The position numbers and the translations under genes were made by a program. From assembly GCA_030849805.1 (NCBI GenBank), contig JASANZ010002248.1:43375-107374 (forward strand): 64,000 nucleotides of DNA, given 5' to 3'. This document shows, one piece after another, positions 1 through 9,634 of the stretch. The stretch comes from Sergeia podlipaevii. Taxonomy: Eukaryota; Euglenozoa; Kinetoplastea; Trypanosomatida; Trypanosomatidae. The notes under the pieces were generated by a model. It worked only from the letters and a program-made list of their open reading frames with translations, was not told where the DNA came from and did no database searches. Within the stretch, counting starts at the first letter, position 1, and each line of letters opens with the position of its first letter.

Positions 1-1300
1 GAATGTGAGAGTCCCTATAGACAGAGTCAATAATGACATCCATCGCTATCTTGGCCGCCTTGGCCGCTTCAAAGTTCTCCTCAATAATTGCCTGCACCTT
101 CTCTTGTTCCAGTTGATAGATCTTCCGTGATCGCTCATTCATCGTGCCAAGCTGGTCGCGGCACTCCACAGCCACCTCAAAGTCCTCCACCGCGGTCGCC
201 TGCTCCTTGATGAGCAGAAGCTCCTCTGAGCGACGAATAAAAAAGTCCTCAAACTCCTGAATGCGCACTGAGCGAAAGGAAGGAACATCCAACGCACTTA
301 GCATCATCGCACCCGTGCTACTCCCTTGAAAATCGTGTAGGTCGTCAGCATCTCCGTCAAGGCCAATGACCTCCTCATGCGGAGCCATGCGCACATTCTC
401 TTGACGCCGCCGGTGCTGCTGCTGCTGCTCCTCTGGGACCAAAGGTTCGTTAGTGCACATGCTATACGGAGTTGTGCCGTGCGGAGGTGATGCACCACCG
501 CGTGCTCCTCTGTTCAACCCTGGCAGTGACACGTTGGCGTCGTTATAGCAAGCATTGTTCTTGTTCTTGTTGTTGTTCCCGTTTGCACCTGCCGCCATCG
601 GGGACGTACCTGAGCGAGGTGATTCTTCATCTTCACCTCCGGCTCTTTTCGATCGTCTCTGCTGCTGTGGAGATGCATGTGGGCTCGTCTGCCCACTTAC
701 CACACCTCCGCTTGCGACCTCACGGTCTGCGTGCTGCGGAACAGTAGTAATAATGTGCCCAATGCACTCTATTGAATAAACTCCAATCTGCATCCCTGTA
801 TTGAGATCATTCACGTAGGGTCTATCAAAGAGAAGTTTGAGAAAGTACGCCTCCACTTTCAGATGCACAGTTTTTCGCTCTTTAGATCTGAAGTCGGAAT
901 GTTCGTTGCTATTAAACTCTACCGCGCCAAGCTTAGTGAAGCGTGCTTTGCGGAACGATGGAGGATTCACCAGCGCTCCGTCACGCAGTTGGTACACGCG
1001 TACCTCCACCTTGGAAGCAATTTTTGCCTCGTGCGACAAAATGCGGATCTGCTGTAACCACACATTACCTGGAAAGCGAAGGACTAAAGTCTGTGGTGCC
1101 TTGCCACCTCGCTCGCTCTGCCAGCCTTGGCTTGATTCATTGTGAATGGCAGGAAGACCATCGTTGCTGCTGCCAAATATCTGCGAAACTGGGTAATTGA
1201 GATCCTGACTAGAGCAGTACACAATGTCATACGACAGCGTGATGGACTGCAGCGCGGAGCCAGAGCTCTTTTTTCTCTCTGCCGCACTATTTCTTCTCAT
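1..1300 (-). CDS. CEP104: CEP104/FAP256-like ciliary tip protein, 5' part only
   Basis: This is the first 433 codons of a gene whose 3' end lies beyond the left edge. The ATG at 1300 is the first in frame after a predicted splice acceptor near 1546. Residues 19-185 resemble the N-terminal jelly-roll domain of CEP104, including a pattern close to 'LLSHQ..ISSKIE' (here RILSHEAKIASKVEVRVYQL) and a following FLKLLFDRPYVNDLN stretch like CEP104's 'FLKLIFHQNHVNKYN'. After a low-complexity linker rich in Asn, Gln and Ser (about 190-330), a charged helical region begins (about 355 onward), like the CEP104 coiled coil. In other organisms CEP104 binds tubulin and EB1 and acts at the distal centriole and ciliary tip. 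The tubulin-binding TOG domain and zinc fingers would be expected outside this window, so they cannot be checked. Confidence 0.8.
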   Translation of the reverse strand, partial: MRRNSAAERKKSSGSALQSITLSYDIVYCSSQDLNYPVSQIFGSSNDGLPAIHNESSQGWQSERGGKAPQTLVLRFPGNVWLQQIRILSHEAKIASKVEVRVYQLRDGALVNPPSFRKARFTKLGAVEFNSNEHSDFRSKERKTVHLKVEAYFLKLLFDRPYVNDLNTGMQIGVYSIECIGHIITTVPQHADREVASGGVVSGQTSPHASPQQQRRSKRAGGEDEESPRSGTSPMAAGANGNNNKNKNNACYNDANVSLPGLNRGARGGASPPHGTTPYSMCTNEPLVPEEQQQQHRRRQENVRMAPHEEVIGLDGDADDLHDFQGSSTGAMMLSALDVPSFRSVRIQEFEDFFIRRSEELLLIKEQATAVEDFEVAVECRDQLGTMNERSRKIYQLEQEKVQAIIEENFEAAKAAKIAMDVIIDSVYRDSHI

Positions 1301-2082
1301 TTTATCCCTCTTCCCCCTCTCTCTCTTTCTCGTCGATAACTAAATCAAAAAGGCAAAGTGACGACCTTCTCTTCTTCTTCCTCTTCCTCCTCCCCGTTCA
1401 ATCCTTGGCGCACTCGTTTATGCAAAGAGTGTTGATATATCTCCCCTGTTCCTCTTCCCTGCGTCTTCCACAGTCAATTTCCTTCTGTACTTTTCTATGT
1501 ATATATGTTTCACGCAACTGCTTTCCTTCTTCTTGTTGCAGTATGCTAAGAAAAAAAAAAAAAACTATTCTCAGTATGCACACAAAAACAAAATAATGCA
1601 AAAGCAAGAAAAACAGGACGGTAAAGCCAACACCCTAGGCGAAGAGACGAAATCGTGTTTGGCGGTACACCAGAGTCGTTTGAGAGCTGCTCCTGTTCTC
1701 TGTATACCTATATATAGAAGTAACAAAAGAAAAAGGGGGAAAGGAATGTGCTCTAGTACCTCAAGAGAGCTTTACTATGGGCAGGACAGCAATGGCTCTT
1801 TTCCTCATCAACAAAAATACAAAACTTCAGAAGTTTCAAGGAAAAATAGAGCAGACGAAATAAACTCTACCAACTATTTATCAACTTTGTTTAAAGTCTA
1901 GTAGACACTAGCACACTAACAACACAAACACCAAATCCATCTCCATTCGGAGCTGCAAAACACATACGTTCTTCTTCAAAACAACAGAACACACGCAAAA
2001 AAAAAGACAAACAAGCTCAATCCTGGGGAGGGGATCTCATCTTACTTGAAGTAAAAGTGCATCCTTAATGAAAGTTACCTAC
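1301..2082. other. Intergenic: 3' UTR of the 177-residue gene and 5' UTR of CEP104
   Basis: No coding signal on either strand apart from short low-complexity frames. It holds the acceptor near 1546 and a C/T-rich plus-strand tract around 1365-1400. Confidence 0.6.
1546..1564 (-). other. Predicted spliced-leader acceptor for the CEP104 gene
   Basis: On the minus strand a run of about 14 T is followed directly by CTTAG, with the AG at 1547-1546. This would give a 5' leader of about 245 nt before the ATG at 1300. Confidence 0.6.
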
Positions 2083-2616
2083 TCACGCAGATCTCTGGCG
2101 CACGATCGGCATGTCAGGCAACTCTGTGATCGGCTTCTCATAGTTGCACTGCATACTCTTCAAGAACATTGGGTTTAATGGCCCTTTCGATTCATCATAC
2201 CACATCGATGGCTCTGGCTTTCGCATCTTTGCACGTTGTTCCTCCATGGCTACCGCTGCCGCTTCCTCCAGCTTCTGACGGCGTAAAATCACCATCTCTG
2301 CAACGCGGGCAGCGCCTGTGGTGGTAGTGAGCTTGTACTTCTCAGGCTGAACCCCGCGGCGCTCGAGCTCGCGGTCAAACGCGCCGCGTCCGCTGTGGTG
2401 GAGTCCTATGTTGTTGTTGTAGCTCTGGGTGCCCCTGCGCGCGTTGAGGTTCGCGCGTGTTTGTATCCGTTCCATTCCATAATACCAGCGCATCGTGGAG
2501 CGCGCGGACATATATTTGCTTGCGCTAAAGTCATTGACGTGGTCCTCGTCCCAGAGGCCGGTGCCTTTTTTATACTTCATGGTGAAGCCGGCAAGGCATA
2601 CTGACGAGCGTCGCAT
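2083..2616 (-). CDS. Small conserved-looking protein of unknown function, 177 aa
   Basis: I do not recognise a named family. The ATG at 2616 lies about 25 nt after a clear acceptor (T-run then CTAG at 2643-2642), which supports this start; a second ATG at codon 13 is possible. The protein is basic, without membrane segments. It has a Tyr/Arg-rich first half, a helical Glu/Ala/Arg segment at about 108-140, and a Trp/Pro-containing C-terminal part (WYDESKGPLNPMFL). Normal codon use and the well-placed acceptor argue that it is real. A structural subunit of a larger assembly (flagellar or mitochondrial) is conceivable from size and composition, but nothing in the sequence decides it. Confidence 0.75.
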   Translation of the reverse strand: MRRSSVCLAGFTMKYKKGTGLWDEDHVNDFSASKYMSARSTMRWYYGMERIQTRANLNARRGTQSYNNNIGLHHSGRGAFDRELERRGVQPEKYKLTTTTGAARVAEMVILRRQKLEEAAAVAMEEQRAKMRKPEPSMWYDESKGPLNPMFLKSMQCNYEKPITELPDMPIVRQRSA

Positions 2617-3135
2617 GGCTGCGTGTGACCCCCCTTCTGAACTAGAAAAAAAAAAGGTGCAAGAAAAGCTTGCTATGATCAGGCTATATATATATATATA
2701 TGTGTGTCAGGCTATGTGTGTGTATGTATGCGTGTGTGTACGCGATATCGGCACAATGTTGCTCAATAGAACGTACTTCCTCCTCCCACTTACGCAAAAA
2801 AAAAACTTTTACCTTTTCTGCTTTACAACAGATCCTTCTTATTACAATTTTCTTTTTCTTCTTCTTCTTTCTTTCTTTTCAAGACTTATGGAAGGAAGCA
2901 ACAACAAACAAAAAAAAAAGAAAGAGTACTATGAAGAATGAACGATTTGCATTACTTCTCAAATGGCACATACCTACGTTGATGTTTACCTACGTAGCAA
3001 CCATGTAACCGCATGTACTCCATATATATCAAGAAAAGGATGTACAAATTCATATTCCTTTTTTTTTTTTAAGGGTCATGCCACATGTATGCCTGACTTG
3101 TGTTCACCTCAACACCCTCCCCCACACACACATCC
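2617..3135. other. Intergenic spacer
   Basis: 3' UTR of the 1291-residue gene plus the acceptor near 2643. A (TA)n and TG-rich microsatellite lies at about 2684-2735. No gene seen. Confidence 0.6.
2642..2655 (-). other. Predicted spliced-leader acceptor for the 177-residue gene
   Basis: Minus strand: T-run of ten followed by CTAG. The resulting leader is about 25 nt. Confidence 0.6.
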
Positions 3136-6100
3136 TCAAGATGATAAGCAAAACAAAGAGTCAGACACACAGGAAGACTCCACCAAGCGCCACACACCAT
3201 GTGGCAGCGACAACAATTCGCGAAAATCCCCATCAGACACCATCGCTTCAGAACCTGATAGACGACGACAGTCTCTTCTCTTTTGTTTGCAAAATGGAAC
3301 TCTGCACCTTCTCCTTTCTCTTCTCCGCCTTCTCCTTCCTTCAAGTGCAAGATCTGCGACTGAGCTCTTCACAAGCTCCATAGAAAAGTCTGCGAGCTGG
3401 GGATCATGACACATGGCCCGCAGTCGCACGAGACGCAACAAGGGGGGCAGAGAGTCAAGCTGGGAGGGAATGAGCTGCAAGGCACGACGCCATTCACCAT
3501 GCGCAACGAATATTTCTGCCGCGCAAGCAAGCGAAACCGCCAATTGATCCCCGCTGCCGCCACGGACTCTTCCTCCATCACCAACACGTTGACGTTCGTC
3601 GTCGCCGTTGCAGTCTTTCGCCGTTTCCGGCTCTGCTAGCGTCAGCAAACGGTGCTGCGCATGCTGCACAGCAGCCATCATCTCTTCCCATATGTCTTTC
3701 CCGTCTGTTGTCTCCCCACCAGCGGCAGCGGACTCTCCGCAGCCAAAGACTACCAGTCGAAGGGCCATGTGAATGCCAATGGGAGACATGAACCGGGTGG
3801 AGGACAACTCCCTGGCCGCTACAGGCCACAAGACGGTCATTCCTTGACGATAAAGGTGATGAATGACAGAGCGCGTGCCAGGTGGTGCACACCCGCCGTG
3901 CGAGCTCCACCATAGAGTTTGTTTCATGCATTGTTGAGTGGTGCAACCATCGTTGTCGCATTCGCCAAAGTCACTCTTATTATCACTGTTGATACCATTA
4001 GTGCCGACTGTGGAAGGCTGGCTGACAACTTCTACTCGCACAGACATGTTAAGAAGAGCAGCAGCGGTAGCCAGCTTTTCAATAGCACTCACATGCAATG
4101 GCGCTGCTAAACCTATTCCACCCTTTATTCCCTGTCCGTTCTGCTTTTGCTGCATAAGGGAAAACATAAACCGCATGGCAGAACTCGGAGCTTGCTCCGC
4201 AACAGCCCCCATTGACCTTACTGTGAGGCATCGAGCACCGATCACAGACACAGAAGATAATAACTGAAGAGCGGATGCTGTTCTGGCGGCTGCAGATGTT
4301 GCTGCTCCTTGTGAAACTGCCACGCGTGTTGCGGCTCGCTCAACAAAAGCACGGAACACAGCAGGGGCCGAAGCTGGAAAGCAATTCTGCACACAGCGCA
4401 CCGCATCAGCAAAGCGCGCCAATTCATTCATAGAGGCAACGGTAGAAGAGACTCTGAGGTCATCGACTGCACAGCAGTTAGGTGGCTTCTTGGTCCTACC
4501 GCTTGTAGTCTGCGCACTTTGACTGCATTCAAGCAGCTCCACCAGCACGTGCATCTCTGGCAGCACCTCACGTGCCGCTGCCGACTCTAAAACACGCACT
4601 GCAGCACTAATCTTGCCAGACTTGAGCAGCAATGACGCCCACCAAGACGCCATGGCGGCGCTAAAGTGTGGTACTGCATGCGCCACGCGCGGTATCGCTG
4701 GCTCCGGCACCGCACACAGGAGACTGGCAAGGGTGCCTGAAGGTTTGGTGGGTGTGTTCAGCGAATCGCGTGCATCCTCACGACTATGAGATGCAGAGTG
4801 TGTCACCGCAAGCATGCCAAGCACCTCACGGAGCATGCGCTGCTCTTCACGAAGAAGTCGCGGTGCGAGACTCCACGCTCGATCGCTCAGAGGTAAATCT
4901 ATCCAAGCTGCATTGCCTATTGGGAGGGGCCTTGGCTGAGCCTCAAAGACTAGCGTGTACTCCGCCTCCCTCTTCTTGCCATGCGTACCCCTCGTAAGAC
5001 GTTCCATTTGCTTTGTATAAGGGGAGGCACTCAAGTATAAGACAACATACATCATATCAGGACCTGCTTCATCTATCGAGCGGCCTCGTGTCTGCTGCTG
5101 TGCCTGGGGCTGGTACTGAATCTGCAAAAGTATACGAACTGCAGACAGTGCAACGTCAGTTCCCACTTCACATGCATGCTGCATGACAGTACCGACTTGC
5201 TCACGCGTGTTGCACGCGGGAAGCAGCAGCGCCGCGGTGCGGCCATCGCCGACGCCGAGACGGAAGTGTACGTGACTCGCGAGCTGAATCAAGGACCACT
5301 GTGGAAGGCCCCCTCGGCTACTGCTGTGGTGGCTCTGCATCACCTGCGCGAGAGATTCTGGCGGGGCGAAGGGTGCCTTGTCAAGCGACAGAGCCACCTC
5401 CCGACTGCGACGTGTGTAATACAATAATACCAAGTTCAACGTGTAATCGCGCAGCAAGGGGGGCATTCTCGTGCAAACGTCACTTAGTGCATGGGAATCT
5501 ATCTCATCGTTGAGAAGCAGCAGCTCTCCTACCACAGAGCCAAAGCCTTTCATGTCACTAAGAAGCAAGGATCCAGGGGGTTCACACAAGGGAGGTGCTG
5601 AAGCCACAGATTCATAGGCACACGCTTCGTACATCAACCCAGCACTTTGCATGAGCGCTGCAAGACGCGAGCGGTCCTCAACACACCTTTCCGCCATCAA
5701 AAGCACACGATATTGAAAGTCCACATAGTCCTTGCCCAGTTTGCTGTGAATAGCCTCCTTCTCTCTAAGGGCAACAGTAAGTACTTCACACATCGCCGAT
5801 TCATCTAGTCCTCGTGAAGACACCGATGGCAATGTTGACTGCGTTGGCGTCGCCTCCGTATAAAATCCATCCAGTGCATTGAGAAGTGCAATCAGTGCCG
5901 CAACATCGAGGTGCTGGTGAAGCTCAGTCGCAACACCCTGCAACATCTTTTCCACTGAAAGACCTCCTGCTAACCACCTGGCCTTCTCCTCTACCGTTGA
6001 CACATTCTGAATGTAAAAGCACAACACCTGCACCTTTGTGTACGTTGGCAAGGCAGTGAAGAGAGCCGCAGAGTCCCATAGCATCTCCCCTGCCATGAGC

Positions 6101-7011
6101 GCGCAGCCTATGAAGATGTCACTCAGTGAACGTCCAGAAGTGTTGACAGGCGCAGCTTCAAAAGAAGAAGGCAAGGGACACAACTTGTGTGACTTATCTC
6201 TCTCATCCAATGATACTCGTGCGGCAGCAGAGATGACGTCTTGAGGAGTAACGAGATTGCTTCTCACCTGTTTGACATACCAACGACTAGTGCGCGCTGC
6301 GTTCTTTCTCAGCTCGCTGCTTTGCGATGGTGAAGGTGCAACTGAACTCTCCGTGTGGCTGTGCCTAGTACTGTACGCGCGCGCTGGGGTACACTGGGCG
6401 GCAACAACGTGTTGAGAAGCACGCACCACCACCATAGCATCAGCACCTCGCCGGGTGTTTCCACAAATAAGACAAGGTGGTGACGAGGTGGTGCACAGCA
6501 GCAATTCACTCTCTGCGATTGTGGACGCATGTGAGAGTCTCCCTATCGCGGCTAAGCTTGCGCCGCACAAGAATGAAGGGGCAAGTTCAGAATGTATAAA
6601 CCGCACCTTATTATCGAAGACTTCACCCGCAAATGAGGAGATGTCACTCACAACTTTAAACATACTACAGACACTGCTGAAGCAATGGCTACCACCACCA
6701 CCACCACCATTGCTCGCTATATAATCAGAAAGTAAGGTAGACACTGGCCCTAAATCACGTCGACCAAGCATGATATGTGCTCGTTGGCGAGTAAACACTG
6801 CGTCCGGCACGACATAGTGCTCCACTCGAAGACGATCACTACTGCTACTGCCCTCAGCAGCGTTTCCGTCAAAGCAAGTGAGGTAGCCATGTGCCGAGCT
6901 AGCAACACATGGCGTACCATTGTATTTGCAAGGACGCGTGTGTCTAGTTGTACGCCCGCTATGGAATGTGACGCTACAACCTAGAAAGGTCATTACTCCA
7001 TGCCGATACAT
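3136..7011 (-). CDS. Large helical, possibly PPR/organellar protein, 1291 aa
   Basis: A long uninterrupted frame with an ATG at 7011 about 65 nt after a predicted acceptor (7077-7076). The body consists mainly of Ala/Leu-rich helices in antiparallel-looking pairs, for example MASWWASLLLKSGKISAAV and EIFVAHGEWRRALQLIPSQL. These resemble the helical-hairpin (PPR or TPR-like) scaffolds common in kinetoplastid mitochondrial RNA and ribosome-assembly proteins. The N-terminus is basic with few acidic residues, compatible with a mitochondrial presequence. The C-terminus has an Arg-cluster (about residues 1235-1250). No catalytic motif was recognised. The PPR assignment is an inference from texture only; a generic alpha-solenoid is equally possible. 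Confidence 0.7.
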   Translation of the reverse strand: MYRHGVMTFLGCSVTFHSGRTTRHTRPCKYNGTPCVASSAHGYLTCFDGNAAEGSSSSDRLRVEHYVVPDAVFTRQRAHIMLGRRDLGPVSTLLSDYIASNGGGGGGSHCFSSVCSMFKVVSDISSFAGEVFDNKVRFIHSELAPSFLCGASLAAIGRLSHASTIAESELLLCTTSSPPCLICGNTRRGADAMVVVRASQHVVAAQCTPARAYSTRHSHTESSVAPSPSQSSELRKNAARTSRWYVKQVRSNLVTPQDVISAAARVSLDERDKSHKLCPLPSSFEAAPVNTSGRSLSDIFIGCALMAGEMLWDSAALFTALPTYTKVQVLCFYIQNVSTVEEKARWLAGGLSVEKMLQGVATELHQHLDVAALIALLNALDGFYTEATPTQSTLPSVSSRGLDESAMCEVLTVALREKEAIHSKLGKDYVDFQYRVLLMAERCVEDRSRLAALMQSAGLMYEACAYESVASAPPLCEPPGSLLLSDMKGFGSVVGELLLLNDEIDSHALSDVCTRMPPLLRDYTLNLVLLYYTRRSREVALSLDKAPFAPPESLAQVMQSHHSSSRGGLPQWSLIQLASHVHFRLGVGDGRTAALLLPACNTREQVGTVMQHACEVGTDVALSAVRILLQIQYQPQAQQQTRGRSIDEAGPDMMYVVLYLSASPYTKQMERLTRGTHGKKREAEYTLVFEAQPRPLPIGNAAWIDLPLSDRAWSLAPRLLREEQRMLREVLGMLAVTHSASHSREDARDSLNTPTKPSGTLASLLCAVPEPAIPRVAHAVPHFSAAMASWWASLLLKSGKISAAVRVLESAAAREVLPEMHVLVELLECSQSAQTTSGRTKKPPNCCAVDDLRVSSTVASMNELARFADAVRCVQNCFPASAPAVFRAFVERAATRVAVSQGAATSAAARTASALQLLSSVSVIGARCLTVRSMGAVAEQAPSSAMRFMFSLMQQKQNGQGIKGGIGLAAPLHVSAIEKLATAAALLNMSVRVEVVSQPSTVGTNGINSDNKSDFGECDNDGCTTQQCMKQTLWWSSHGGCAPPGTRSVIHHLYRQGMTVLWPVAARELSSTRFMSPIGIHMALRLVVFGCGESAAAGGETTDGKDIWEEMMAAVQHAQHRLLTLAEPETAKDCNGDDERQRVGDGGRVRGGSGDQLAVSLACAAEIFVAHGEWRRALQLIPSQLDSLPPLLRLVRLRAMCHDPQLADFSMELVKSSVADLALEGRRRRRRERRRCRVPFCKQKRRDCRRLSGSEAMVSDGDFRELLSLPHGVWRLVESSCVSDSLFCLSS

Positions 7012-7522
7012 TACCTTTTTCTTTCAAATATCCTCCCTTTTCAACTATAAAATATACTTTGAAGAAAATGCTACACTATGGCGATTAGAGAAAAAAAAAA
7101 ATGCAGTCTGTTTTGATTCAATTTGCTGCAAAATACATTTTTTTTTTTTTAAAGAGAGAGAATGCTTCTTTGCTGAGCAGTGCTCGCATCCTCTAGCTAG
7201 CTAGCATCTAAAGCTGCAACATAGAAAGAAAAAAGAGAAAAAAAAAAGAGGAATCACAGATAATATATTTTTTTAAAAAGATGTATTTGAAAAGTGTTAA
7301 CACAAGAAAAAACGTCACAGATACATGGAGAGCGACATTGTATCCCATCAGGCTCCATTCTGCCAAAAGATGCGGTGTGCTAGCCATTTTATGCTGCTCA
7401 CTATTCAAAAAAAAAAATATCAACAACATACAACACAAAAAAAAAAGGTAGGAAGCAATAAAGTAACAGCCTTTGTGCCTCAACATATATCCATATTTTT
7501 GTTTCTCTCCATAAAGCAGTTA
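7012..7522. other. Intergenic spacer
   Basis: 3' UTR of the ZIP transporter gene and 5' region of the 1291-residue gene. Several poly-A and poly-T runs of 8-13; no gene seen. Confidence 0.6.
7076..7101 (-). other. Predicted spliced-leader acceptor for the 1291-residue gene
   Basis: Minus strand: T-run plus CTCTAA, then the first AG at 7077-7076, about 65 nt before the ATG. Confidence 0.5.
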
Positions 7523-8695
7523 TCAATGCTCGTGCTCACTAAGGGTAAACATAATGAAAGTAGTTGCCACGCCCAACAAGAGTGTGAACGCCGCCTTAAC
7601 ACCCCGCAGTTCCTCCTGCAGCAGCAAACTCAGAGAGACGTAGACAAAGGAGCCACTGCCAATTGCCTCAGCCACCGCAAGGGTGTAGTTACCCTTCGCG
7701 TTTCCACCCTTTACCGGTAGAGTCTTGAAGGCGTGTCCGTCCAGTCTCGATTTCGCTGCGTGCACAGCGGCACCTTCGTCTTGTGAATACACAAGAACGG
7801 CCAACATGGTGAGTGGTGTTAGCGCTAGCCACATGATGACACCGCGGGTACACACAATTCTAACAAGTGAGAAAGACCGCTGGTGCTGCTCAGAGCTAGA
7901 CAAGCTGACACTGGCTGAGGCATCCATTATCGCTGATGTCCTCGCCGTTGAAACCTCGCCGTCACTCGTCACCTCTGTGTAACCACCCTGAAGCATCTTC
8001 TGCTGATATTCTTTCGCCATAGAGACACCAATGACAAGACCGTCAAAGAAGCGGTGCACGGAGAGTGGCAAGGTGGCGCTAATGAGCGACTGGGCACTCC
8101 TCTCAAAGCCAAGAAGCATGCCTTCCATCATACCATGGAAGCACATGAGTACAACTAAAATCGTGGCAGTCGAAAAAATCCTCTTCTTTCGAAAGCAGGA
8201 ACCATCAGTAGTGCTGCTTCCCGACGTAGCGGCTGCTGCGATGGTAGCTCCGCCAGGAGGGGGGGAGGCACTGTGGGAACCCCGATGCTGCGCATGATGA
8301 TGCTCGCACCTACTGCTGCCGTCATGGCTGTGGCCGTGACTACCGTTGTCTAGGCAACGCTCTAATGTAGCAGGGATGAGAACGCCAACCAGCAGCCATA
8401 CAGACAAGCAGCTAGCCTTCGCTGTGGCATCTTGCTCAAACGCTCGTGGAAAAAAGTGTACCAGTGCGGTAGTGAGAAGCATGCCGGCGGAGAAGCAGTT
8501 AGCCAGCGAGAGGGATCCCGGTCCTTTGCCAATAATGAGACCAATGCGCACATAGCAGCGGCTAATGAACACGCGCGGACTGTTTGCTTCTTTATGTGCT
8601 GGAATAAGGCAAACAAACGGAAACCAAAGACCGAGCGCGCTAAGAAGTGTGATCCACACTATGCCTAAAAGCTTTACTGCTATTAATGATAGCAT
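7523..8695 (-). CDS. ZIP-family metal ion transporter, 390 aa
   Basis: Likely moves Zn2+ or Fe2+ into the cytosol across the plasma or an internal membrane. The pattern is that of ZIP proteins: TM1 at about 10-32, TM2 containing NCFSAGMLLTTALVHFFPRA at 66-85, TM3 at about 98-112, a His-rich cytosolic loop at about 120-141 (HGHSHD, HHHAQHRGSH), then TM4 with HGMMEG (His187, Glu191) and TM5 with HRFFDG (His214, Asp218), and three more membrane segments to a C-terminal HEH. Length fits the family. The usual Glu of the TM5 HxxxE site is Asp here. The ATG at 8695 follows a splice acceptor AG at 8720-8719 by about 24 nt; an in-frame TTG at 8731 lies upstream of that AG and so outside the predicted mRNA. 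Confidence 0.88.
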   Translation of the reverse strand: MLSLIAVKLLGIVWITLLSALGLWFPFVCLIPAHKEANSPRVFISRCYVRIGLIIGKGPGSLSLANCFSAGMLLTTALVHFFPRAFEQDATAKASCLSVWLLVGVLIPATLERCLDNGSHGHSHDGSSRCEHHHAQHRGSHSASPPPGGATIAAAATSGSSTTDGSCFRKKRIFSTATILVVLMCFHGMMEGMLLGFERSAQSLISATLPLSVHRFFDGLVIGVSMAKEYQQKMLQGGYTEVTSDGEVSTARTSAIMDASASVSLSSSEQHQRSFSLVRIVCTRGVIMWLALTPLTMLAVLVYSQDEGAAVHAAKSRLDGHAFKTLPVKGGNAKGNYTLAVAEAIGSGSFVYVSLSLLLQEELRGVKAAFTLLLGVATTFIMFTLSEHEH

Positions 8696-9634
8696 TGAAG
8701 AAATAGCGCCCCTTTTTGCTTTTGAGAACAAAGTATAGAAAAAAAAAAATTATGTGTTGGTAGCACAGTTGATGTCTATGCAGTGATGCCTTTTTATAAT
8801 TATCTTAATACCTAGTTTTCTTTATATATATATATATAAACAGACGTGCCCGCGAATAAATATCATGCAAAGGAAAAAAAAACTAAAGTCTAGAGGGAAG
8901 GAAAAGTGCGTAAGGCGTGCAAATACGTGAAAGTGCGCGCCAACGGCAAACCTTTCAACGTATATGCATAAACAAAAAAGAAACGTTTAAAAAAAAATGT
9001 TTCAACGAAACAAAGTAGTGACGAATAAGTAAGTAAAAAAAGAAAAATGTAGAGCGACACTAACTCAATGCATTTATACGGAGATCGAAGCAAAAACGAT
9101 ATATAATGATGGGCAACATCCAGTTTGCCATATCACACTTATCAACTACAAAGGAAATATACAGTACGACTCTTCCGTTCATCATCTGTTTTTTTTTAAT
9201 GTTGGCAATACATCAGCTCAAACCACAAAGATAAGAACTATTATATTTCTGATTTCAATAAAGAACAAAGATAAAAAACATATGATGCGCTACATCATCC
9301 TCGTGTCCGTCCCTGCAGAAAAGATATATCCGCAGTACAAAAAAGAAAAAAAAAAAGATTTACATATCCAGTACGCACCGACTTAGTAAACATAACTTCC
9401 AACCTATATCATTCCTTTTTGAAGGAGCCCTTCATGTATATATATATTCTCAAGAAAAGTACATCCACTTAGCGTCCTACACCAGTAGGAGTAGATGGAG
9501 ATAATACAAGTGGAAGAAAAACGACACAACAAAACAGAAATGTATCCTTGACACATATTCCCACTTAATCACCCACAATAGCAGAGTGAAGAGAAAAGGC
9601 AAAAAAAAAAAGAAGAAAGGAGAAAGATATCTAT
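8696..9634. other. Intergenic spacer of about 0.94 kb
   Basis: 3' UTR of the 429-residue gene plus the ZIP leader. (TA)n at about 8823-8838 and many poly-A runs. No gene seen. Confidence 0.6.
8719..8749 (-). other. Predicted spliced-leader acceptor for the ZIP gene
   Basis: Minus strand: T-run and CTATACTTTGTTCTC followed by the first AG at 8720-8719. It fixes the start at 8695. Confidence 0.55.
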
